DNA from: Zingiber officinale
Lineage: Eukaryota; Streptophyta; Magnoliopsida; Zingiberales; Zingiberaceae
Direction of reading: 5' to 3'
DNA length: 64,000 bases
Assembly (NCBI RefSeq): GCF_018446385.1
Contig: NC_055990.1
Location: 25,097,726-25,161,725 of the forward strand
Below are positions 33,583 to 46,649 of this stretch, one piece after another (position 1 is the stretch's first letter; each line of letters begins with the position of its first letter). Position numbers and translations under genes: made by a program. The notes under the pieces were generated by a model. It did not search any database, had not been told where the DNA came from, and worked only from the letters and a program-made list of their open reading frames with translations.

Positions 33583-34877
33583 TGTTGGTGTAGGGAGCAC
33601 CAGACGATCAAATCTGTATTTTCATAATGGTAAAAGTGGTTCAAAGTTAAGCTGTCTTATTTTCTAACAAGTTGAACTAAATGTGTAGGAAAGTCCTAAG
33701 TGATCTTAGGCAAAGAAAGTCCTAGCTAAGGTTAGGCAGGTGGAAAGTCCTAGTTGTGGTTAGACAACAAAGTCCTAGTTTGGGGGACTGGGCTAAGTCT
33801 TGGTGGGTCAAGGACTTTGGGTGAAATCTAAGAGTCAAGGACTCTAGGTGAAAATCCTAGGGGTCACGGACATTAGGTGGAAGACTGGACGAATCGTGGA
33901 TTGGACGTTCAGTATAAGGTCCTGAAGTCTCGAATGTTGAGCAAAAGTCCAGATGGTCTGGAAGACTGGTCTAGCAAAAGATAAATTCTTTTGAGAGCAG
34001 TAGGTGACGATACATTCTCCGTTGAGGAAACAGTAAGGGTCGGTTCGACCTAGGGATTTTGAGAAATCCAAAAGTCAGAACTGGACAGTACGGAGACTGT
34101 CAAGTAGCTTTATTAATCATATTTTATTGTGCTAACTTTGGCTTGCAAGGTATGTTTTATATTTTGAACTAACATGGCTTGTAGAGAGTGAAAAGCACAA
34201 AATAAGCTTGGATGAACAATGTTTAAGGTGCCTCTGGGGAGGTTGGAGGCGTCTCGAGCACCTTAGCTGAAGGCTCACGCGGAGAGGTGGGGTGTGCTTG
34301 AAGGCGCCTTGGAGTTGGGATGGAAAGTGCCTTCCATGCCTTGAAGGTGCCTTCGGATCGATAAACAGTGCAAGCTGTGGAGCTTATTGATATTGAGAAG
34401 TTGGGGATAAGTTGCAAAGCTGGAGGTACCTTCATTGGGGTTGAAGGCACCTTCAATGGGGTTGAAGGTTCCTTCAACAACCAATAAAAAGTGTGCTCAA
34501 CCAGAGGCTTCAACACACTTCATTTTCGCAACCTTTCTCCTGCTCACTGCTCTAAAGATGGTCTTGCGACTCAGCAACATGACTCCGACAACCGAGCGAC
34601 GCGACTCCGACGACCGAAAGCACGACCTTCTAGATCCTCAAAAGTTGTTGGTATACTTTCAATTGTAGTATTTAAATTAAATCTATTGTACCCATCTTTG
34701 TAAAGATTTTCTGAACTGATAGTGGATTGTCCAACAAAAGTGATCGACGATCGCATGCTTTGGAGTAGGAGTTATCAAAAGCTCTGAACCAAGTAAAACC
34801 AACACGTGTTAGGGATTGTTTTACTTCCACTATTTTACTTTCTATTTCCGCTGCATTTATTCTGTGTTTTTAGAACA
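33583..34877 (+). repeat. LTR of element C (SIRE-like Ty1/copia, degraded)
   Basis: Starts TGTTGGTGTAGGGAGCACC and ends TTAGAACA, just before GGTATCAGAG (34878), a mutated initiator tRNA-Met primer site. It contains a tandem hairpin block at 33680-33775 (AAGTCCTAAGTGATCTTAGGCA and relatives). The inferred target duplication on the left would be GCTTC. No second LTR is found; the element is truncated. Confidence 0.75.
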
Positions 34878-34890
34878 GGTATCAGAGTGA
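34878..34890 (+). other. Primer-binding site of element C
   Basis: GGTATCAGAGTGAG follows the LTR end directly. It matches the initiator tRNA-Met site used by element D (GGTATCAGAGCAGG) with small changes. Confidence 0.65.
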
Positions 34891-35221
34891 GACTGTTATG
34901 AATTGGTAAAATCATCAATCGAGCAGGGGGTTCTTTTTTTTTAAAAATATATATATATATATATATATCATTTTTTCCTCTAAATTTTTGCATTGTAAAA
35001 TTCTCATTTTTTTATTTCCATGTTTTCACCATTAGTCAGAATTGGTGAAATAACCCTTTCGACAAAATTTGTCATATTATTATTATTATTTTTTTTTCCT
35101 CGAAATTAGTGTAAATATCATTCAAGTTTTACTATCTCTTTTCATATTGCACTTCTAATCCAAGACTAAGTCTTGGAATAAGATTTATTATTTTTGTCAT
35201 TGCAAGATCTTCACTAAAATG

Positions 35222-36165
35222 CCCCATCAAGAAGTCTATAGCACCTTACACTCACCACTCTTCTCCGACGAAGATTTGGCTATTGAAAGAGCCAAATAAA
35301 GTACTATCTGAAGACCGAGGTAGAAATGTGGATCATCATCCAAACAGTCCTCTCCCTACCAGTCGACGACACTGGAGCACTTGTATCATGCAAAAATTGG
35401 GACACACATTTGATTAAAAAGATTGAGGTTAATGCTGAGGCAACTTGAGCCTTATAATGCAAACTCACTAAAGTTGAGTTGAATCGAGTTGAACCATTCA
35501 GCAGCGCAAAGGATCTCTAGCAAAAGTTGATCAAATTTCATGAAGGAACCTTCGATGCTAAGGTATGTAAGAAAGATTTGTTGTTAAATAAATTATATAA
35601 CATTAAAATGCAGAAAGGTGAGTCAACGAACCAGTTAAACGCTCGCATCCAAGATCTTCTGAATAACCTCCACGCGATTGGACAAAAAATAGGGAATCAC
35701 GACGTTATCAGATACACTCTAAATGTTTTTCCAATAAATACCTTATGGGCATCGATGATAGATACTTACAAAGTATCCAAGGACCTTTCTTTAATTAGAC
35801 TAGATGAGTTATTTTTTGAATTCTAACTTTATGAACAAACTAATACTACTCTGGTCGAAAAAGATTGCATTACTTGCAGAGAAACTCATAAACAAGAAGT
35901 CAAAGCTTAAGCACCCAACCCAACCTGAATCCAAAGACGAATCAGATTCTGAAGACAAAGACGACATCACCAATGAACTAGTCAAACTAGTTCGGAAAGT
36001 ACTTAAGAAGAAGAAGGTGACTCAATCGAACATAAAGACCAAGCCTGAAGTTACCTGCTATGGTTGCAATTAGAAGGGACACTGCAAGCTGGAATGTCGA
36101 AACCAGAAGCAAAGAAGAAGGAAGGCCTTGAAAGCAACTTGGTCTGAATCCTCGGAAGATTTGGA
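35222..36165 (+). pseudogene. Copia-type gag of element C (broken)
   Basis: ATG at 35219-35221 region starts a frame that quickly meets stops. The best-preserved block (35527-35826) reads LHEGT/FHEGTFDAKV, LLLNKLYNIKMQKGES and LDELFFEF and aligns by eye with the gag of element D. The zinc knuckle (CYGCN, stop, KGHCKLEC at about 36057-36090) has a premature TAG. The similarity ends at RKALKATWSESSED near 36165, where unrelated sequence begins. No pol is present. Confidence 0.82.
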
Positions 36166-37125
36166 GGTCCGCTGTGGCAACCGCCGCATCACTGGTGACT
36201 GTTCGATTGCCTCCAGCGTCGCTCCCCAACACTTGAGTTCCCTCCTCGCTAAGCAGATCCTTGTGGGAACCGACCAGTTGCAGACCGCGACTCTCCAACA
36301 TGGCCACAGCCGCAACATTGATCTCCGCGTCCGCTAGTTTGGACTTGTCAGCCAGGCATGCGTGTAACATAACTTGAGCTGCAAAAGAAAGAGAGAAATC
36401 AATTAGATTCAAAAGTTAGGCTAAGAAAGAACATACCTAAGCTGGACGGAAGCCTCGTGTAGATCAGGCTCAGGTCGAACACGTAGAGGACACCCTCCAG
36501 CAACAACTTGTGTATATGGTATTTCTGACCAGGCCAAGCTAGAAGTTACATGAAGGTAGTCCGAGCGACTCTTATACTCCTTGAGCTCTAGAGGGTTCGA
36601 CACCTCTAATTGCCACCTGGTCGGGAAATCCGGCCGCTCAGGAAAGTAAACAAAGAAATAGTAGTCCTTCCAATGCTGGTTGGAGGACGACATCTTGTCA
36701 AAGAAGACTAGGCCCACTCGGGATTGGAAGAGAAAAGTCCCCTGCTCGAACAATTTGAGATAATAGAAATACTGAAAGAGCCGAGGAGTAAGGGGAATGC
36801 TGTGCAGGCGGAACAAAATGACGACCAGCACATCAGCCGAAAGGAGTTTGACACTAGTTGGTGGAGAGAAATACAAAAATATTTACAAACGGTAGAGATT
36901 GATTGGGAACCACAGGGCGACGGTAAATTAGTCCCTAAAGAAATATACAAAACCCAGAGGCGACTCGTTCGAGCAATCAAAGGCTGAAGGGAGACCGATT
37001 TGATAAGCGCAAGGAATTTCAAAGGCATCTCTCAAACTCTCAGCATCACCTCTGTCGAACCTGGACTCGATGGATGTGTACCAGAGCCTAAGGATAGCGG
37101 TAGGAGATTGAGAGGAGCTCGCCAT
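36166..37125 (-). pseudogene. Antisense ORF of a Tat-type gypsy element (Transposase_28-like), broken
   Basis: Reads MASSSQSPTAILRLWYTSIES from 37125, with blocks resembling the putative gypsy-type transposon domain (PF04195): LSADVLVVILFRLHSIPLTPR, split here as SADVLVVILF and HSIPLTPRLFQYFYYLKL, then FFDKMSSSNQHWKDYYFFV. Two in-frame TAA codons (near 36928 and 36880) look like CAA-to-TAA changes. A donor site at 36436 and an acceptor at 36379 fit an intron, and the next exon continues QVMLHACLADKSKLADAEIN. It lies just left of a plus-strand LTR, the place where Grande/RIRE2-type elements carry an antisense gene. That assignment is inference. Confidence 0.55.
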
Positions 37126-37326
37126 TGGAAATCAACGTCTACAAGAAACAACGAAGTTGTTCGATTGAAAGAAAGGACGCTAATAACAATGAACAGATCC
37201 AGTTGAACAATACAGAAAGCATACTAGAGAGATCGCTATAAGCGCCAAGAAGGAAGGAGAACGCAGTGTCACTGGAAAGCTCGAAGACAAGGACGCGGAA
37301 TGAGGAAGATGGAAACACACGTGAGG

Positions 37327-37334
37327 TTTATAAA
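37327..37334 (-). promoter_or_regulatory. Candidate TATA box of the antisense ORF
   Basis: Minus strand TTTATAAA lies about 200 bp upstream of the ATG at 37125, with CACGTG just upstream of it (about 37318-37324). Suggestive only. Confidence 0.4.
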
Positions 37335-37399
37335 TCTCGCAGTCGATCAACCTCAGTCGTCCGATCTAAAGCTATGGAAACCTAGAAGCAGATCCAATC

Positions 37400-38500
37400 G
37401 TTGATTTTGAAAAGGCGCACGCCTCATTGTGAGAGAATATCCGCCTGTCGCATCGAGCATGCGACGGTAGTGAGGGACACATGTCCTTCGGTCATCGGAT
37501 AACATTTAATGAGCTTAATTAAAAAGATATGACCGCGTGCTCAATCATAACTATCAGGGATTTACACGGTCTTCAAGAAATTTGGACGACATCAGCCAAG
37601 ACCGAGCTCGCTTGAGGACGTGTAAGGAAAAGGAAAACATGGGCCAAGTGTTGCTGCGCATCGTCCCGATCGACGCACAAAACGGGTCACAGGGTTGAAC
37701 CCGACAACAACAAAATGAAGCTGAGAGGCGTTGGCTTGTGGGCCGATCAGTGATTCCAGACCGAGCACAGTCCGATAGGACACTGTAGCATCTGGGCTCA
37801 ACAAGCCTCGAGTCGCCAAAGACACATCTTGTCCAGTCAGTCGGACTTGCAACTTCCTTCGACTAGACTTAAATGAGAGACTTGTAATGCAGCGATAAGG
37901 AGGAGCCTACCTGGCCCGAGTCAATTGCCACAGTGTAGGTCAAAGTCAAAGTGGTCAACACCAGGGTTTAAGCAAGGCTCGGCCGCACCTGAGCATGAAG
38001 CGGTTCATCGCCCGATTGGAGGGATCATTGTCTGATCGACCATCTGAGTAAACCAGTGTCTGGCCAAGCCGATCGGCGGAAGAGCAAGTTGAGCGGGCTA
38101 GGAGCTCGAGCCGAGTGGGCCACTCGTCCGGTTCGAAGTATGGTGTTGGCATAGTACGTATAATGATCCGGTAAAATAAAAAAAGAGGAAAAGACAGATA
38201 ATTAATAAGAGAAAAAGAAAATAAAATAGAACACTTCATCTATCATTAAATGAGAAGAAACCAAGACAAAGATGTCTTTGATCGGTAATTAGTATCATTA
38301 AACAGGAGAAGACGGAGGGTCACTGAGAAAGGTATAAAAGAGTACGCCAAGTATGGAGAAAGGCAAGATTCATCTTTGCCCCTAGTACTCTCATTTTTTT
38401 CTTTTCCTACTTTTAACTTGAGCGTCGGAGGATCAACATGATGGACTCCTTCCCTAATTTAATTTTATTTTACAAATAGAATTAAGGTCTTCATGTAATC
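37400..38500 (+). repeat. Tat-type gypsy LTR remnant
   Basis: Plus-strand promoter layout: TATAAAAG at 38333-38340, then a pyrimidine-rich leader and ACTTGAGCGTCGGAGGATC at about 38418. The same leader motif (TGACTTGAGCGTCGGAGGGTC) follows the TATA box of the LTR near 48240-48340, linking the two. The upstream part has GTCAAAGTCAAAGTGGTCAAC. Exact ends are not visible. Confidence 0.55.
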
Positions 38501-38929
38501 AGTAAGACTGTCATGCCCTCAGCTTTTCAACTCCACGTCTTCAAACAAGATGAACTCTTTTATATAATACTAAATGTATGTAAATTTTCAATTATTCATA
38601 TTTTTATTCATCTCAAGTATCGATCTAAAAAATTGTAAGCAACAAATGATTTAATTAATTTTAAACTATAATTAATACAAGACTCAGATACTATATTTAA
38701 TTATGTTAATTATTTTGAAAAATCTGATTTGGCCAGTGGCAAGTAAGTGGTAGCAAGGGGTCGGATTTTGTTCAAATTAATCCGATTCAACCCGATCCAT
38801 TTAGAGGCTCCGCGGCCTTTCCCATTTACATAAGACGCCCCATCCCATCGACCGATCGCCGGTTGTACTGTCCTCCCACTTCCCATCTCTTCCCTCTTCG
38901 TCGATCCCGTCGGATCTCGCAACACCGAC

Positions 38930-41900
38930 ATGGCTCAGCCCTTTGTCAAAAAGGATGATGACCACGATGAGGAAGGTCTTCTCCCATGCCTTTTTTTTTT
39001 TTGTTATTTCAAGATCTCTCGTTGATTCCAGTGTATTTGCGTTTAAAATTCTTCGATTTTGATTGAATCCTGGCGCCAAGACGATGTCCAACGATCTTCC
39101 GAATGGAGATCTGCCGGTTTCATATAGATCCGTGCTGAGAAAGAGACACCCCCTTTCATGACGAGATTTGTCCTTTTTCAATAGTGGATCTGAAGTCGTT
39201 GAGTGATTTTTTTTTTCCTCTTTGACCTTTTGATTCCTGCATTGGACTGCTTTGGTATGTAGTTTTCGCTAATATTGATTGTATTGGAGGAAATTAACTA
39301 TATTGGAGCGCAACTGTCCTGTCACTTAGATCTAAGCTGATATTTGTGTGCTGGAAAATGACTGCTCGTGTCGAAATCTTACCCTTAATGCAGAAGAATA
39401 CTCACCCTTTCACGGAATTGAGAAAGGAGCTGTCCTGCAAGAGGCAAGAGTTTTCCACGATCCCCAACTCGATGCCAGAAAATGCTCTCAGGTACCGTGT
39501 TCTAGATCTTGGTTGCCAGTATGCTTGTATGATTGAGTTAAATTATTCCACATGCTTTATTCATGATTTTTATGACAAATTTGCAGGTTATTACTAAGCT
39601 ATTGTATTTGCTTAATCAAGGAGAAACATTTACTAAGGTGAGGTCCTGTTACTTTTTCCTGCTACGCTATAGTCAACATTGTTGATGTTTTCTTTTTATT
39701 ATAGGTTGAGGCCACGGGAGTCTTTTTTGCCGTGACAAAACTATTTCAGTCTAAGGATACAGTGCTTAGGAGGATGGTCTATTTGATGATTAAGGAACTT
39801 TCACCGTCTGCAGATGAGGTGTGACTGTCTACAATCTGTCTTTAAGAGCTTTACAATATTAATATTTTTTCCTTTGTCTGTCTAGGTTATTATTGTCACA
39901 AGCTCTTTGATGAAGGATATGAATAGTAAGACTGATATGTATAGAGCCAATGCTATCCGAGTCCTTTGTAGAATTACTGATAGCACTCTGCTTGCTCAAA
40001 TTGAGAGATACTTAAAGCAAGCAATTGTTGACAAAAATCCTGTTGTTTCTAGTGCAGCCCTCGTTAGTGCAGTTCACTTGCTTCAGGTATCATTTTTTCA
40101 CTTTTGGCCATGCCTATGGTTTACTTTCACATGTGACATATTTACTTCCAATTATGGATACAGACAAATCCAGAAATTGTAAAAAGATGGAGCAATGAGG
40201 TGCAAGAAGCTGTTCAGTCAAGAGCTGCTCTCGTGCAATTCCATGCTCTTGCTCTTCTACACCAGGTGTGCTACTTAATTTTTTCACAATGTGCCTGCAT
40301 TTTGAGTTGCATGTAGATCATCATGGTTCTGTACATAGAATTATATGAACATCCACAGGCAAGGGATAGAAAGTACAAGTACTGTAATTGTTATGAGTTG
40401 CTAGAGATGACATGTCTTATGTAGCTTTAACTGGTTATTGGCTTTCCGTCAATTTGTAGTTTTCTTTACCGTGCATTAAATTATTCAATGATGAACTACA
40501 TGAGATTTAAAATTCTATTAGAGCTTTTATCATAAACTTTTTGTTTGTTCTCCACTTATTGCTTTTCTGAATTGCAGATTAGACAAAATGATCGCCTCGC
40601 TGTTACCAAGCTTGTCACTAGCTTGACTAAAGGATCAGTCCGTTCACCTTTAGCTCAGTGCCTTTTGATAAGATACACTAGCCAGGTATTTTCATGGACT
40701 GGAGGTTAGATAAACAATCTGAGATTTTATAACTAGACATCTTTTTCAGGTAATTCGAGAATCAAATGCAAACTTACAAGGAGAGCGGCCATTTTTTGAT
40801 TACCTTGAATCTTGTCTGCGACACAAAGCTGAAATGGTTGTCTTTGAGGCTGCAAGAGCAATAACAGAGTTGAGTGGTGTGACTAGTCGAGAGTTGACCC
40901 CTGCTATCACTGTATTGCAGTTGTTTTTGAGTTCATCAAAACCTGTTCTTAGATTTGCAGCTATTAGAACACTAAATAAGGTTAGAGTTGACAAATTTTA
41001 TTAGATTTTTTCTAATTGTCGATACTAAGTGAATTCTCAGAAAATTTTATTTCATATTTAATCAGACATGCTCTCCAAGTTGATCCTTCCTGTGCTACAA
41101 ATGCATATCTTGTTACTTTCTTTGTCCATTTAACATCTACTTATAGCCAATGTCCTGCCTAGATCTAAATTAGTTACTTATTTTGTTTATCAAAGGAATT
41201 GCTTGTAGATATCATAAAGTGTTTGTTGAGCTCGATTAATCTGTTGCAGGTTGCTAATACTCATCCTCTAGCAGTTACAAATTGCAACATTGATATGGAG
41301 AGCCTAATTTCAGACCAAAACAGGAGCATTGCTACACTTGCAATAACTACACTTCTAAAAACTGGAAATGAATCAAGTGTAGATCGCCTGATGAAACAAA
41401 TTACAAATTTCATGTCAGATATTGCAGATGAGTTCAAGATTGTTGTTGTGGAAGCTATAAGATCTTTGTGCTTGAAATTCCCCCTCAAATACCGTTCTTT
41501 GTATGTAAAAGTCCTCTTCACTTATGTTTCTGCTAGATGTTCTTTACTGAAGGCAAACATTTATTTGTTGCAATTTACTTCCTAGGATGAATTTCTTAAG
41601 CAACATTCTTCGGGAAGAAGGGGGCTTTGACTACAAGAAAGCAATTGTTGATTCAATAGTCATCCTCATCAGAGATATACCTGAAGCAAAAGAAATTGGC
41701 TTGTTTCACCTATGTGAATTCATCGAGGACTGTGAATTTACGTACCTGTCGACCCAGGTAATTATCATGTGATTTTTTGCCATGTTCGTATCCTTGAGTT
41801 GAATTAATTTTTTCCTGCTCTCTACTAGATTCTTCACTTTCTTGGGAACGAAGGCCCAAAGACATCAGACCCTAGTAGATATATTCGCTATATTTATAAC

Positions 41901-44184
41901 CGTGTGATACTTGAAAATGCAACTGTCCGAGCTTGTGCTGTAAGCACCTTGGCAAAATTTGGTGCTATGGTAGACTCACTAAAGGTACTAGATCATGTTG
42001 TTTCTTGAAAAAGTGTTCTTCTGATTTATAATCCGACACTTATTGCTATTGGCTTTGGCTATTTTCTGCAGCCTCGTATATTTGTTCTGTTGAGGCGTTG
42101 CCTATTTGATAGTGATGATGAGGTAATTTCTGCTAATATATCTGAAGATAGAGCTTTTTTTCTTGAAATGTGGTAATTTTTGGTTCTACAAAAATCAGTA
42201 AGATTCATAAGTGAGTCCTCTTGTGTATAAATCTTTGAAGTGTTTTTTTATATATTCTCCATTCACTTTACATTTCTGATTCAAGTTACACACTTTTTGA
42301 AAATTATTCCAATTTGAAGACACTAAGATCCTATAGATAAGAATTATATGTTTATGGTTAAATTTCAGAGCTTGATTACTGGTACAATTGATGTCCAGTC
42401 TTATTTCTTGGTTATGGTTCATTGTTATTGTTACATGGCAGCCTTTATAGTCAGAGTAAATAATCTTGTTTTGTCACTCTCATCTGATGTAGGTCAGGGA
42501 CAGGGCTACACTTTATCTCAATACTCTAGGAAGTGACCCTGCCACTGAAACTGATCAGGAAGTAAAGGAATTCTTATTCGGTCCTCTAGATGTGCCACTC
42601 ATCAACTTCGAAACAAGTTTGCGTAATTATGTATGATCATCACTTGTAATGTTTTTGTCAAATACAATAACTATTTCTACGACTTAATTTGCCACTTTTT
42701 TAAATTCAGGTGGCATCAGACGTGCCCTTTGATATTTTTTCTGTCCCCAAGGAGATCAAATCACAACCCCTTGCCGAGAAGAAGGCTCCTGGTAAAAAGC
42801 CAACTGGCTTAACCACTGCTCCAAGTGCTCCCACTTCCGTCGTTGATGGATATGAAAAACTCCTTTCCTCCATCCCTGAGTTTTCTGGATTTGGAAAACT
42901 TTTCAAGGTTATCAATAGCTGTTATTGGGTGCTATATCTGATTATTCTTTTATTAATATCACTTATCTGCTCTGATTTCTCAGTCATCTGCACCTGTGGA
43001 GTTGACTGAAGCAGAGACTGAATATTCCGTTAATGCAGTGAAGCACATCTTTGATAGCCATGTCATATTCCAATACAACTGCACAAATACCATTGCCGAA
43101 CAGTTACTCGAAATGGTCAGTAGTTGTTTAGGAAATAGTTACTCAACTAGGCTTGTAAACCTTACAATGTTCTGATTTTCCTTTACATCAGGTTACTGTT
43201 TTTGTGGATCCATCTGAAGCAGAGGAATTTTCAGAAGTTGCAACAAAGCCCTTGCGGTCCTTACCATATGCTTCGCCAGGACAGACTTTTGTTGCTTTTG
43301 AAAAACCAGAAGGTGTTCCTGCTACTGGAAAGTTCTCTAACCTTCTGAAGTTTGTGGTTAAGGAGGTTTGCCTCATCCCTCGGTTGTCTGATGTTATTAT
43401 AATATGCATGTCTGAATCTCAGTAAATTGTTCATTCATGTCTGTTTATAGTTTTCATAAAATAGAAGATAATGCTCCTCCGGCTACTGCTTACCAAGTAA
43501 ATGAGTTCAACGGGCTCTTTTCTTTGTTTTGGATGGTCAGGATTTCATGCTGTGTAGAATGTTATCTAAGAGTTAGCTTCAGCAACTTTTGATCTTTTTC
43601 TGCCGGTGCTTTGATGCTTATATTTATTTAGCTTGTGTCGTTGACAAATCCAACCATTCTCCTTTTATGCTGTAATCAGGTAGATCCAGCTACGGGGGAG
43701 GCAGAGGAAGAAGGCGTTGAAGATGAGTACCAGCTTGAGGATCTTGAAATTGCTGCAGCTGATTACATGCTGAAGGTGGGAGTCTCCAACTTCAAAAATG
43801 CTTGGGATGGCATGGACCCTGATAATGAGCGCATTGACGAGTATGGCCTAGGTGTGAAAGAGAGCTTGGCAGAAACTGTCAAGGCAGTCATAGATATTGT
43901 CGGCATGCAACCTTGCGAGGTTAGCCTTTCTTAAGCATGGGATTTCATTTTGCTACAGAATTAAACCAACCATGTTGAATTGTTCGCAGGGAACTGATGT
44001 CGTTCCAAACAACTCCAGATCACACACATGTTTGCTGTCAGGTATTTTTGTTGGCAATGTGAAGGTGCTTGTTAGAGTTTCATTCGGCATTGATGGGTCC
44101 AAGCAGGTTGCGATGAAGCTAGCAGTTAGATCTGAAGATCCAGAGATCAGTGAAAAGATTCATGAAATTGTTGCGGAGGGTTGA
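38930..44184 (+). CDS. COPG: Coatomer subunit gamma (gamma-COP), 18 exons
   Basis: Exons: 38930-38975, 39394-39491, 39587-39637, 39705-39818, 39886-40086, 40164-40265, 40578-40685, 40750-40980, 41250-41500, 41586-41757, 41829-41984, 42072-42122, 42493-42630, 42710-42907, 42984-43115, 43192-43365, 43680-43919, 43990-44184. All introns are GT-AG and phases agree throughout, giving 885 residues (the Arabidopsis protein has 886). It starts [15 protein letters not shown]. The Adaptin-N/HEAT trunk spans about residues 20-540 ([51 protein letters not shown]). A hinge with [12 protein letters not shown] follows near 600, then the gamma-COP appendage (about 620-885) ending [10 protein letters not shown]. 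It is part of the COPI coat for retrograde Golgi-ER transport in the cytosol. No defect is seen. It is the only housekeeping gene here and is surrounded by transposons. Confidence 0.97.
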
Positions 44185-46400
44185 ATGCTGCAAACATTGA
44201 TTGGATGGATCTTTTGCCATCAAATTATATTGCCTGCGGTTCCAATCATTTTTTTCCCTATACTTGTTCTTTGTTATTTTTCATTAGAACTTATCGAATA
44301 TCCCAGCGACCGTGAGGTGGCTGTCATTTTGTTTGGTAGGAACTTGTTTGTGATGAGTCTTAATTGCATGGTGGATGAAATTTATTCAATTATACCATCT
44401 ACCGGATGATCAAACATAATAATCAACGCTTATTTTATGGTTGTCGGATGTGTGGAATTAACCGTGCATCCAAGGTTAGGCCTTCCATACGATATATATA
44501 AAGTTTCAATTCACTGGGTGTGCGTCTGTACTCATTTATTCGTGCTCATGTGTATATTAATTATTATATTTTTTTTAAAAAAAACCATTAATTGTTAATT
44601 GTTATACACGCGGCGTGTGCTTACTCGAGAAGTCTCACTAATTGCTAGGTACGTGAAGAAAGCGATATTATTTAAGGATACAGATGATTATTTCTAGCAT
44701 ATATAAAATAATGTATCAGTGATAAAAGTCTTAAAAGATTTTTTTTTCTTATTTGACTTAAATTCGGGAAAATAAATTGTCCCTTTATCTTTTCTTTAAC
44801 CTATCAAGCTTGCTTGCCCGACCTTAATCTATTTTGACTAACTAATTTTTACTTGTGGAGGGACATCGTCGGTAGAGGTGAGAGATGATTGACAGGTTGG
44901 TCCGGGGTATCATGCATCAATGGAGGTGGAGGCCGGTGCCCGGATTACAATGTGATGGTAAGAAATAGAACGAGAATTAGAATTTCCCTTAGGATATATT
45001 ATATTTAGAGAATTTAAAAAATTTATGATGCCAAGTTATCCATTATGAATTATCTATGTTTCTCAGTAAAAAAATTATGTAAAACTGAATCGGTCACTAA
45101 TTAATAGGATTATAAAAGTTAAACATCTAAATTATAAATAAAAAAAAATGAAGGTGGAGCTGTTGTGGCTTGTGAATGGGTAAAAAATCAGTTCAAATCC
45201 TCTGTCTCTATTTCTTTCTGTTCCTGTGTCCCATTATCGATCGGACGTATCATGACATCTCTGAACTCCTAAAAAACACTTTCCTCGCTTTAAAATCCAC
45301 AAGTCATTTCCTCCTTAAAACAATTTCATTTTCTATTGAATATTATCTTATACCCCTTAAATATGAAAATACGAAGAATTTTTTTTTTTTAAAAAAAAAG
45401 GAAACACTTTTAAAACCCCCATGGCTATATTTGAAATTGGTTAAAATTAAATCCAATTGGGAAAAAATATTTTTCAAATAAGCAAAAACCTGGTAGAAGT
45501 GGATTTGAAATTTATTGATGATTTTGCCCGCAATTGAAATCGGTTATATTTAATCCAATTCACTTGAACTAATGTTTATATAGATTTTACTCCTGGCTCA
45601 TCCTCATATGTTCGAGCGCCCGAATGCTTATTCAGGCATCCCGATTCTCAAAAGTGAATAGAGACACCTAGGCAAGCATTTGAACACCGGACCTATGAGG
45701 GTTGTAGAGGAGTATGCAAGGTTAGGATGTGCATTGTATCATTTATCTCTCTATATATACATATGATAGGCTACCCGATGCCTCTTGTGCGACCATGAGC
45801 AACACGCTTACGTGGTGTTACCAACTCGATTTCTTTATATTATTAATTTCTTTTTATTCTCTCTCTCATTCCGCCCTCTATTCAAAACTTTGTCCTTGAC
45901 TTTTAATCCCTCAACTTTCCCAAATCTAAATTTCTCTTGCTCTCACTCCTTCCGTTGCCGCCATCTTTCATTGATCTCGCTCCTACCGACAAGCAAAGTA
46001 AAGGCACTGCAAGCTAAGCAACTGCATGCTTGTTCTTGAGTTGGCTAGAAGCTCCCCAAACTGTCATCGCAAATATAGCTGACGCTGCTTTGCTTACCAC
46101 CCCTCTCCATTCTTGATTATAAGTCTTTGCACTCCACTATCTATTTTTCAGCTCTGTATAATATTTTTTATTAAGATTTATACTACAATGTACAAGCCCT
46201 ATTTGCTACAAGTGTAGCTGCTACTTGCACAATCCAAACAACATTTTCTTTCCATTTTTTTTTATTATATAATTTGCAGAGCACTTGCTAAACATCATTT
46301 TCCACATTTCATAACCAATGGTAAGTCATTTCATTTTAAGTTGTAATTCTCTCTAGTCCTAATATATTATTAGGAATTATATTACAATGTGAAAGCTCGA
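44185..46400. other. 3' flank of gamma-COP and gene-free DNA
   Basis: AT-rich; the 3' UTR probably ends within the first few hundred bases (AATAAT-type signals near 44418). A faint retroelement trace (GTTCGAGCGCCCGAATGC near 45611) is visible. The ORFs at 45176-45481 and 45785-46039 have no recognisable domain. Confidence 0.5.
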
Positions 46401-46404
46401 CACT

Positions 46405-46645
46405 TGCTACAACGTGTAGTAGCTACTTGGACATTTAACTGCTACAATGTATAATAGTTACTTAGACATTTAGCTGCTATAATGTGTAGCAACTACTTGG
46501 ACAGTTAGTTGCTACACATTATATCAGCTACTTGAACATTTATCTACTACAACATGTAGTAGCTACTTGGACATTTAACTGTCACACGTTGTAGCAGCTA
46601 TTTAGATAGTTAGCTGCTACAACGTGTAGTAGCTACTGATAAGTC
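46405..46645. repeat. 35-bp palindromic minisatellite
   Basis: About seven copies of TGCTACAACGTGTAGTAGCTA followed by CTTGGACATTTAAC. Each core contains the near-palindrome CTACAACGTGTAG. Related motifs occur at 58830-59040 and 62225-62450. Confidence 0.88.
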
Positions 46646-46649
46646 ATTT

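Noticed and set aside
39346..39597. Short ORFs across gamma-COP exon 2
   Set aside because: They run through splice sites in the wrong frame; the spliced model is consistent across all 18 exons.
45785..46039. 84-aa ORF with hydrophobic stretch
   Set aside because: No start context, domain or splice support.
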